Source of the DNA: Talpa occidentalis
Taxonomy: Eukaryota; Chordata; Mammalia; Eulipotyphla; Talpidae
Length of the DNA stretch: 64,000 nt
Reading direction: 5' to 3'
Assembly: GCF_014898055.3 (NCBI RefSeq)
Contig: NW_023605305.1
Span: forward strand, 110,766,734-110,830,733
Shown piece by piece: positions 55,960 through 64,000 of the stretch (positions are counted from its first letter, which is position 1; each line of letters starts with the position of its first letter). The notes below the pieces were generated by a model. That model was not told the origin of the DNA. It made no database searches and saw only the letters and a list, made by a program, of their open reading frames with translations. The position numbers and the translations under genes were made by a program.

Positions 55960-56200
55960 TTCTAAGATCAAGTTATTTCAGTGCAAATCCCAGCTTAACT
56001 ATCCCAACATCTGTAACCTTGGGCAAATTTCCTAATGCGCTACTGTTCCCTTTCCTTATCTATGCAATCAGGATGACTAGAAGAATCCTATAGGTGCAAC
56101 ATGACAATTAAATTAGATAATCTATAAATAAATTAGCAAAATACCTAGCACAGAGCAAAACTTAATAAAAATTTACCATTATTCCCATCTTTAAATTAGG
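55960..56200 (+). repeat. MIR relic, sense
   Basis: AAATCCCAGCTTAACTATCCC, GTAACCTTGGGCAAATTTCCTAATGCGC, CCTTATCTATGCAATCAGGATG, ATTAAATTAGATAATCTATAAATAAATTAGCAAAATACCTAGCACAGAGC: all MIR blocks in order, near full length. Confidence 0.8.
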
Positions 56201-56222
56201 AAATCAACTGTTTTCATGTGTT

Positions 56223-56546
56223 TAGAAGTCCTGTTTTTATTTATGTTTGTTTGTTTTTAAAGATTTATTTATTTATGCATACAAGAGCTGGGGTACAGGC
56301 CAGAGGCATGGGGGTCCCGGGGGGTGAGAGGATTCACCAGAGACAGAGCAGGGAACAGAGCAGGCAGATGGACCAAAGTACACTACTGAGGGGAGCAGCG
56401 GGCGAGTCAGGAGAGGTCTACTGCGCCATGTGGGTTGCTCCCTGGCTGGCCAGGAATTGAACTCGCCCTGCAGTGGCTTCGGATTGCTTCACAGATTGCG
56501 TCTTAACCCTTGCACCCCCAGGGAGGCCATAGAAGTCCTGTTTTTA
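56223..56546 (-). mobile_element. tRNA-derived SINE, copy 8
   Basis: Antisense copy with head at 56528. Exact 17-base target-site duplication TAGAAGTCCTGTTTTTA at 56223-56239 and 56530-56546. Body subtype has GGCCAGGAATTGAACTC in place of the B-box GATCGAAC. Confidence 0.93.
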
Positions 56547-57589
56547 AATGCAGATAGAATATTCTCACTGAAAATTTTTTGTTGATTATAATATTTTTTA
56601 CCAATCCTTCACTGTTGTTAATTTAGAGTTAAAATTCAGTTTATAGAAAATTTAGCTTATAGATAGAGAAAGTTTTGCCCATTCACTGATACTACTTTTC
56701 CCAAAAAGGGAGAGGAATTAATGTGCTGACCCCACCCTGTTGGACGCCCAGAGTCAGATGTCTGGGACATTATCTTTCATTCCAGGAACTAGGGAGGAGG
56801 TGGGAATGTTGCCACTTACTTATGCAGTTTCCTGAGTCAGAAACTGAATGATCAGGATATACCTTTACCAGCACCTCAGAGCCTCACTGTCCACCCCTGC
56901 CCTCAGGACATTTCAAGGAGTGTCCTTTATCTTCCTGGTTGGGGGAGGACTTGGGGTGAATATTTGGGAAAGCAATACCATGAATGCTTCAGAACACTTA
57001 AATAAAGCAGAGTAGACTCTAAGACTAAACACAGATGATTTCTGACCTAGCCACAGATTTGGAACATCCAGGTGAGAAATGCCCATTTTGAGCAAAAGGG
57101 GAAACTGTAGAATTTTGAAAGCCTTTCTTGGTTCTTAAGAGCTCATTTCAACAGCTGGTTGAACAATATCACCAACTTAGTTGACAAACCACTAATCAAT
57201 TCAATTTCTTCTATTAATACCCTTTTACCTGAATGAACATTTACATTTGGCCCCAATCCAGCTGTTGCTGCTACCAGATGGTTTATAGATGCGTGCTGAG
57301 ACACATTTGAAAACTAACATCTGGAAATCTTTGAATCACATTCTTCTTGCTAAAATATCCCTGGGGGAACAAGGGCCTCAAAAAAGAAAAATCCAAACTT
57401 CTAATGCATATGGCAAAGGATGTGAGATATTAAAGCTTTTCTCTTTTAAGTAAAATTTCCAGAGAACAAAACAGAAATTGGCCTAAAATTCTAATTGACA
57501 AAAACAATCACATTGTGGATAAAAAGAGTATCACCTTTTGAATTGTTATGAAAATGTCATTTATGAGATTGCTGACTTTAATACAACAA
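56547..57589. other. Unassigned sequence, no gene recognised
   Basis: No gene or clear repeat recognised. Confidence 0.35.
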
Positions 57590-57690
57590 CCTTCCTGGAT
57601 CATTCCAAGGTTTAATGAGATAACACACATAAAAGTGCTTTGTGAAATGAGCACGTAATAAAACGTAACATTAACACATGCTTAGTCCTG
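57590..57690 (+). repeat. MIR 3' fragment, sense
   Basis: AAGGTTTAATGAGATAACACACATAAAAGTGCTTTGTG is the MIR 3' block. Confidence 0.55.
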
Positions 57691-57835
57691 GCTCAAGACA
57701 AACTGTTTGACCAGAACTCACGGCGTAGCAAACAATCATGGAGTAAAGCAAAAAGAAATCATTGGTTTGGGCAGATATAAAACCACAGCTCAGTCTTGAT
57801 TTTCAGGCCAAGGGTCAGCTTGCAATGCAAACCTA

Positions 57836-57865
57836 GGGGGGTGGGTTTTGGGGTGAGAATGGGGG
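57836..57865 (+). other. G-quadruplex candidate
   Basis: GGGGGGTGGGTTTTGGGG followed by TGAGAATGGGGG: four G runs with loops of one, four and seven bases. Confidence 0.45.
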
Positions 57866-58029
57866 TGGAGAGGAAGTTCTAGCTTTTACTAAATTTGCAA
57901 ATATGCTATGTAGAATAGTATCTGAATGCTCTATATAGAAGAACCTTTTCCTTCTTTCCTTACTTGTGAGTTCTTGGGCCACAGGATTATTACAGAGGAC
58001 ACATGGGGAGCCAGTTCTGAGAGCAGTGT

Positions 58030-58085
58030 GGACCATGTGCATGTCATAGGCCCTGGTAAATATTTATTAAGTGAAGGAATGAATG
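58030..58085 (+). repeat. L2 tail fragment, sense
   Basis: GGTAAATATTTATTAAGTGAAGGAATGAATGGATG matches the L2 end. Confidence 0.5.
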
Positions 58086-58689
58086 GATGATTCAGCTTAA
58101 AAAAAGTATAGTAATATTAATAGTTTACCTATTTCCGCTAAATTCAGGGAATGCTAAGTGTTTTTTATGATTTGGTGTTTCTTCCTATGCAACCCTTACA
58201 ATAATGTTGAGCTAGTTCAGAAATATGGACTATTACTTTACTTTTTTTAATTGTAAGCTTTATGTAAAAACCTTGGACATCTGTCAGTGTGCTCACTGTC
58301 TGTACTATATTTTCACTTTCAAGGGAAAGCATGAATTTAACTTAAATGTGCCCCCATAGACACTTTTATTTTCCTATATTTTCATATGAAGGAAGGGCTG
58401 GAGAGAGGGAGAGAGGGGCCGAGGGGGAAGTGGGGAGGAACTGATGACTTTTGCAGCTAAGAAAAAACGTGTCTGGTTGACACTGCAAGAGAGATTAACT
58501 TTTAAAACCGGGGGACAGAGGTCAGGTTTAAGCGCGCGATAATGCTACCTCTTAACCACATTGGTCCATTTTGGGGATCTGCCAGAACTGCCTGCCCTCC
58601 CTCCCAACCTCCCTCTGCCCCCCCCCACCTCCCTTTCTGCCAGGAATGGGGACTGAAACCCTGGTGTTAAAGCTTGGGAGACACACCTG
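58086..58689. other. Unassigned sequence with C-rich tract
   Basis: No gene recognised. The C-run block at about 58593-58632 would form a G-quadruplex on the minus strand. Confidence 0.35.
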
Positions 58690-58890
58690 GTCTCTGCTCC
58701 TCCACCTCTTACCGTGTGAGCCCCTAGTCGGCACTTGGGTTTCCCCACCTAGGAGGAGCCTTGGACTTCCCCGGTCTGTGGAGTGAGGAAACCAATATCC
58801 AGCCTGCTGTGCCTGTAAAACATTTGGCCCAGTTCCTGACAAGGAGTAAATGGTAGCTATTGTATTATTATCAACATCACTTCCTTCCCT
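58690..58890 (+). repeat. MIR relic, sense
   Basis: GTCTCTGCTCCTCCACCTCTTACCGTGTGAGCCCC, then GTTTCCCCACCTAGGAGG and GCCCAGTTCCTGACAAGGAGTAAATGG, follow MIR order. Confidence 0.5.
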
Positions 58891-60120
58891 CAGGGATTCC
58901 CAGGCCTATTATTCTATTAGCAAGTGAGTAGCTGCCCGACCTAAAGGCTCCCAAGAGATCTGTCATCCTCGGTAGCTACCTCTGCTCCCCAGGCTTTACC
59001 TCTGGAGTTTCAGGGGACAGTTTGTCATTTCTCCCAGCTGGGAGTGGTGTGTTTCTGGGACTCTCTGGGATCCCGGGTGATGCACGCAGCTTGGGAGTTG
59101 GCACCCCAGATATCTGCAGCATCCCCTGTGTGTTTTAGCAGCTGCTGCTGAGACCAGAGCAGCTGGGCTGCAAAGTGTGGCCCCTACTGGGGGGTCGCAG
59201 TGTGCCCGGGGTTCCAGAAGAACTGGCCCATCATCTAGGGAACACCACGGGAGGCTGAGCCACCGCAGGCCCCATGGCGGCCCTTCACAAACTGCTTCAC
59301 TTGCAGAGCAGAATTGACCCTGTGGGTTCTCTTCATTCAGGTCAGGAAGGAGGGGGCATGAGCCACAACTGCCCAATACCAGGGTCCCCGGATACCAGGG
59401 ACCAGAACCACAGCTTCACCAGGGACTCAGTGAACCCTGGAGAGGGCCTTTCACAGTCTGAGAGTCACTTCCATTTCATGGAGACTGTAAGTTCAGGGCA
59501 CAGGGGGTATCGGGAGGAGGGGACTTGCCAGGTGGCCCCTGTGCTGACAGAGGGTCGGAGGCTGCGTGAGCTTGGGAGATTGAGGCTGGCGAGAGGAATG
59601 AACGTTTTTGAGGCAGAATGTTAGAAAAAATGGTGGGGTTATCACTCGCCTAGGAAAGGTAGAGGGAGGCTTTGATCCTGGGAAAGGTTACAGGATGTGC
59701 CTGATTCTGCAGGGCACCCAGGGCCTGGGTCTGACGTGAGAGGCAATGCTTGGCCTCTGCTGGGGTCCCTGGACCCCTGAGCCTGGTGTGAAGGGAGTGG
59801 CCCTGCCTCTCAGTGCAGCCTCTTATGGGGCCTTAGGACATTCCTACCGCCACTTGCCAGAAGTGCCCGTTCAACAGCGTGACCCAGGAAAGTTGAGTTC
59901 TCCCCACCTCCCCTGGATCAGTTGGCCTCACAGAACTGTCTTGGGGTGACTGACAATCTGAGTGCAGATGCTTTGGTCATCCTTCCATCTTTGCCTTACC
60001 CTCACCGTGAGGAAGGGCTAGCAGAAAGCCACTCACAGAATTCCAAGGATTGAAACAGGCCTGTGACAAGTCCTTTCAATTTTGACGGAAGCAGCAAAAC
60101 TGGAGATTTAGTGTGTGTTT
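58891..60120. other. Unassigned sequence, no gene recognised
   Basis: No gene recognised. Frames at 58996-59376 (minus) and 59274-59624 (plus) overlap. Confidence 0.35.
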
Positions 60121-60137
60121 TGCGCCACCTAGTGACC
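60121..60137 (-). promoter_or_regulatory. CTCF-like motif (reverse)
   Basis: The minus strand reads GGTCACTAGGTGGCGCA, which fits the CTCF core CACTAGGTGGCGC; the first C of the consensus is T. Confidence 0.45.
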
Positions 60138-60189
60138 CGCCAGCCACCCGCCGCCCAGTGGGACCTGGCTCTCCCTGGAAGTCACTCAC

Positions 60190-60360
60190 TGTGTTTGGAG
60201 CGCTTGAAAATCACCTGGGATGTTTGATAAAGATGAGGATTCCTGGGCTCCAGACAACAAGATTTTATTTTACTTTATTCTGGGGTGGGGGAGTGTTTTT
60301 TCTAGTTAGCATCTCCGTGTTGGTGGGACAGGGCTCTGGACCACATTTTGAGAACAAAAC
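60190..60360. mobile_element. MER5A-like hAT fragment
   Basis: TGAAAATCACCTGGGATGTTTGATAAAGATGAGGATTCCTGGGCTCC, then GACCACATTTTGAGAAC, resembles MER5A with a T-rich insert between. Confidence 0.5.
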
Positions 60361-60689
60361 TCATCAAAGACTCCATCTCCTCAGTGTCCTCTTTTACATG
60401 GAAATAACTGCATATATTTGCATGGTCTTAAGACCCGTGCAGACCACTCCTAAATATGTGTCTTCAGCAGAATCTCTAGGTTTCAGACTGGTATTTTTGG
60501 GCTGCCTCTTTATATCTCTGGAAAGAGACACCGCCAACACAGTCACCTCTGAATCCTTTGTCTCTGCACTTTATCCCCACGTCCCTCTTGGGGGGAGGTC
60601 AGCCACTTTTGTTCTATTCATGTCTTCCTAGGTTTCCATTTGCCACTATAGATCTTGGGATTTTTCAGCCTCCATAATCATGGGAACCA

Positions 60690-60835
60690 ATTCTCAATCA
60701 TTAATTAATGTTATTGATTTATTATTCATATAATTAATTTCATTGCACAATTAAGTCTTAATTATATAATTCTTAATTATATGCTATAATGAATTATAAT
60801 TTATAATTAATCATTGTGATTCATGAAATATTGTT
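60690..60835. repeat. AT-rich low-complexity block
   Basis: Nearly pure A/T with repeated TTAATTATAT units (about 60755-60785) and local inverted repeats; a possible matrix-attachment-type sequence. Confidence 0.6.
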
Positions 60836-60879
60836 GGTTCTGTATCTCTGGAAAACTCTAATGTAGATTTTGAGACAAG

Positions 60880-61224
60880 CCCAGTTGATGCATGAAATGA
60901 ATCATCACAACTCTTTTACCTTCTTTTGGCTTTTGAAGTGCCACCATATCCCCAAGCAAAGCAAAACCCCAGGAATTATCTTCCCCCGCCCCCAACTCCA
61001 GTCTCTATTCAGTCAATGTTTCATTCTGATTTTGCTTTATGAATTTATGTCTCTCCCTTTCCTGCTGCTATTTCAACTCAGGCCCTTATCTATTCTTTAG
61101 CAGACCACCGATATCCTCTTGACTGGTTTTACTTGTTTTCTCATGCCCCTTATTAAAACCATTCTCCATGTGCCAGAGAAGCCATGTGTTTCTTGCTTCC
61201 CTGTTTAAATGTCTCAAAGTTTTC
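60880..61224 (+). repeat. Possible L2 relic, sense
   Basis: CTCTCCCTTTCCTGCTGCTATTTCAACTC and CTTATTAAAACCATTCTCCATG recall L2 upstream of its 3' end; diverged. Confidence 0.3.
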
Positions 61225-61330
61225 CCACTTCCTAGAGCAGGTTGGCAAGCTTTTCCTTTTCCTGTAAGGGAACACAGAGTAGATATTGTAGGCTTTGTAA
61301 GTCATCTGGTCCCAATCACAGCTACTTGAT
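61225..61330 (+). mobile_element. hAT-type MER element relic (second copy)
   Basis: AGCAGGTTGGCAAGCTTTTCCTTTTCCTGTAAGGG and AGTAGATATTGTAGGCTTTGTAAGTCATCTGGTCCC match the 5' half of the element found at 32700-32930. Confidence 0.6.
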
Positions 61331-61605
61331 AATAATGATTTTGGACTAACGTAAGTGATATATGAAATGGAAAAATTCACTGGGCTCAGTAGGAGAATGG
61401 AGATGTCAGCAAACTTGAAGAAATTATCCAGTGTGAAGACCAGGAAGCAAAGAGATTTTATCAAAGGAGTAGAGCTCCCCAAGTGTCTGGGGAAACATGA
61501 AAGTTGCTCTCACTGGGGTGGCAGAATGAGAGGAGAATTATATATATATAAATATGTATGATAGGTAGATATGGATATATATTTGCCTCTATATAGTATC
61601 ATTTG

Positions 61606-61608
<3 letters not shown>

Positions 61609-61688
<80 letters not shown>
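61609..61688. repeat. Compound (AC)n(AT)n microsatellite
   Basis: About 15 AC units (61609-61638) run directly into about 25 AT units (61639-61688). Open frames across it (61510-61824) are artefacts of the repeat. Confidence 0.95.
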
Positions 61689-61692
<4 letters not shown>

Positions 61693-61699
61693 GTCAAAA

Positions 61700-63627
61700 A
61701 CCTCCCAAATTTGATGTTTGATGAAATGACAATGAATGACATTGACAAATACAAAACATACAGCGAAATGAATAACAAAATACACCGGATAAACGCAAAG
61801 AAACCCGGTCTAAACACATCATAATCAAGATGCTGATAGCCAAAGATAAAGAAAAAAATTCTTGAAAACAGCAAGATGAAAATGATACTCTGTATGCAGC
61901 AGAACAATGATGCAGATGACTGGACTTTTGACCCAAGCATTTGAGCGAGCCAATGCCACCCTGCAGCCCAGCAAATAAACTGCACTTCATTGTACTAACA
62001 GGAGAGGGCGCTGTTGATTTAGGAACCCCTCTCAGCAGACCATCTTAGCCTGTGCGCCCACAAAGCAGAACTTGACACCAGCACAGGCCTGGGGATAATT
62101 TGAGAAGTGATCCCAAGGCACCGGATTTAGGGCCAGGGGAGAGAAAGGATAAACGGAAGGAGGGAAGATCTAGCTAAGGGTACATCATGGAGCTAACTCT
62201 GCTATCGACGAGGCCTCCATATTGCTGGTGTCCCTCTGTGGAACTCTATAGAATACAGAATTGTCCGCCTAGGCGCAGAAGGGAGGAGTATATAATCCAC
62301 TGGTTTTAATTTAATTTAATCCCATTGGTTCTTTGGCAACCATGGAAGTGTGCTGCTCAGATCTCTTTTCAGAAAGAGCTTGCCATTTAGCTGCAGGAGC
62401 GCTCTGAGCCAAAGCCTCTTGCTTTGGGGCCTTTGGGACCTACCTCTAGCTTCCGGGCTGGTCTAGCTCTGCTGGGCTCCCTGGTCATGCTCTTGCTCAG
62501 CACCCAGTTAATGAGTGAGCGCGGTGGGGGTCCGAGGACTTCGCCATGCCTGCCCAGTGTGGGGCTCCCTAATTGGCGAGGTTTGTTTCAGAGTTCCCTG
62601 CTGGGTCAGTGTTTTCTCAGGTCTGCTGCAGCATTGGAGGCTCCCTGTCCATCACTGCTTCCTCCTCTGCCTTCACAGGTGTCTGATGGGCTTTGTAGTC
62701 TAAAGGCTTTTCCGATCTAATTCTGCCCCCTCCCCAGTTTTAACTCTCATAGCCTCTATGCCCAAAGAAACTCCTCACACACTTACTGCCATGTCTGCTG
62801 CTGCTTCCTGGAGGCCTCAGCGGGATTGTCCCCACCCTCACCCCTGATGGTGTCAACTGCCTTTGCATCTCTGGGGGTGCTCAGTCTGAGGGTGACCAGA
62901 CGGGTTGGGGTGGGCGCTGCCCATGTCTGAGAATCCCAGGGAAGAAAAGATAGAAGCACCTGGGACACCGAGGCCAATGCTGTCAGTTTACACTGTGCCC
63001 AAACAGTCACCTCAGCAGTGGCATGAAAAAGTGACCTGGGAAGGCAGGAGCCAGACCTGAAAGGAGCCTGGCACTACCAGCACCCCCTCATCCTCCACCC
63101 CCCACCTTTCAGATGCATGCCTGGCACTCTGGCCAGGTAACAAGCCTTCAGTGTGGTCAGACTTGATAGTCGAGATTTAGCAAAATGACCTAGAGCGTGC
63201 CCTGCAGTAACTGGTGCCAAAGTATTTATTTTCATCACCTTCCTCCTCTGCCACGCCTTCTAGAGCCCCCTTCTGCTCAGCCAGCACAGCCTTGGGCCCG
63301 GCTGCTGCAGACCTTCTTAGAGCCCTTGTCCTGCTGTGGGAAGGACCTGCCCGGTTCCAGACACGTGTCGCCGCTGTGTATCAGCAACCGACTCTAGCTC
63401 CCCTGACAACCGCGGCGCTGGCCAGGCCCATGAGGCAGCTCTTTGCTGCGGCTCCACGGCCATCCGACCCCAAGTGGCCTGCAGCAGTTGTAGTTCAAAT
63501 TCAGTGGAAACGATCACGGTGTCTCCTGGCGGAATGCAGGTAATGCCCCCCCTTCCTCACAGCCCTCCCCCTCCAAAGAACATGTCATTCCCTCCTTTTT
63601 TATAAATATAGACATCCCCCATTTTTT
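61700..63627. other. Unassigned sequence, no gene recognised
   Basis: No gene recognised in 1.9 kb apart from the motif at 61996. The 98-codon frame at 62424-62720 is plain and without features. Confidence 0.35.
61996..62013 (+). promoter_or_regulatory. Possible CTCF motif (forward)
   Basis: ACAGGAGAGGGCGCTG matches the GAGGGCGCTG half of the CTCF core; the first half is weaker. Confidence 0.35.
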
Positions 63628-63905
63628 AAGAACAGCATTTTTTAAAAGATTTATTGATTTATACAAGAACTGGGGTACAGGCCAGATGCGCGGGAGGGTG
63701 AGAGGATTCACCAGAGACAGAGTGGGGAACAGAACAGGCAGACTGACTGAAATACACTGCTGAGGGGAGCAGCGGGCGCTGCAGGCGAGGTCTGCTGCGC
63801 CTTGTGGGACCCTCGCCTGCCAGCCGGATCAAACCTGCATGGACAGCTTCACAGTGCTGTGCTCAACCGCCTGTGCTGCCAGGGGAGGCCCAAGAACAGC
63901 ATTTT
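63628..63905 (-). mobile_element. tRNA-derived SINE, copy 9
   Basis: Antisense copy with head at 63890 and tail at about 63642. Exact 14-base target-site duplication AAGAACAGCATTTT at 63628-63641 and 63892-63905. The middle (GACCCTCGCCTGCCAGCCGGATCAAACC) is the same subtype as copy 3, and is shortened before the head. Confidence 0.92.
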
Positions 63906-64000
63906 GGCTGGAGGGTAAGGGATCCCCCACATGGGGGAGCAGAAAAACTGGCATTCTCTGCTCTGTTGGTTCCTGTTGGGCTTTCCCTTCTTCTGTGACT

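Noticed and set aside
60113..60631. 172-codon plus-strand open frame
   Set aside because: Much of it lies over a MER5A-like fragment and a CTCF-like motif; no domain seen.
61510..61990. Ile/Tyr- and Val/Cys-repeat open frames
   Set aside because: Translations of the AC/AT microsatellite.
1..64000. CRISPR arrays, operons, bacterial promoters, phage or plasmid features
   Set aside because: None seen; repeat content and low gene density are those of a mammalian nuclear genome.
1..64000. Functional tRNA or rRNA genes
   Set aside because: The only tRNA-like boxes are in the SINE heads, which lack a complete cloverleaf and are followed by an unrelated body.

Overview
This window looks like nuclear DNA of a placental mammal, and it is non-coding as far as I can read it. 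The mammal call rests on old interspersed repeats spread along the whole length: MIR, L2, several truncated L1 copies, an MLT1-type LTR and MER5A-like hAT fragments. Nine copies of a younger SINE with a tRNA-like head are also present. Primate Alu, rodent B1/B2, the carnivore CanSINE and the ruminant Bov-tA/BovB families were not seen. The young SINE ends in AATAAA units followed by TCTT, as in the so-called T+ SINEs of some laurasiatherians, but I could not name the family or the species.

I found no exon that I can assign to a known protein and no RNA gene. Long open frames are confined to GC-rich stretches or cross repeats, so I treat them as chance. The best coding hints are weak: an open 156-base block with splice-like borders near 46.3 kb, and frames on both strands of a CpG-rich block at 35.3-35.9 kb.

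Layout. 0-15.5 kb: mixed sequence with an antisense L1 (2.8-4.3 kb), an L2 interrupted by a MIR (7.5-8.3 kb), a short transcription-factor-motif cluster near 11.95 kb, and an L1 ORF2 piece split by a SINE (14.5-15.5 kb). 15.5-29 kb: the GC-richest part, rich in MIR, with two neighbouring short tandem duplications (16.5-16.7 kb), a G-quadruplex candidate and a strong CTCF-like site at 17.3 kb. 30-33 kb: L2, MIR, L1 3' end, MLT1 and hAT relics. 35-36 kb: a CpG-island-like block with an internal CTCF-like motif, followed by about 3 kb of AT-rich sequence with hardly any recognisable repeat. 39-46 kb: L1 3' ends, an ancient LTR and a motif-rich patch with two YY1-like sites. 46-64 kb: L2/MIR relics, four SINEs, and an LTR at 54.4-54.95 kb flanked by about 100-base direct repeats.

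If the window has a function it is probably regulatory or architectural, as intergenic or intronic DNA. The CTCF-like motifs at 17.3 kb (+) and 35.4 kb (-) face each other, and those at 60.1 kb (-) and 62.0 kb (+) point apart. All family names are from pattern memory; boundaries are approximate unless target-site duplications fix them.
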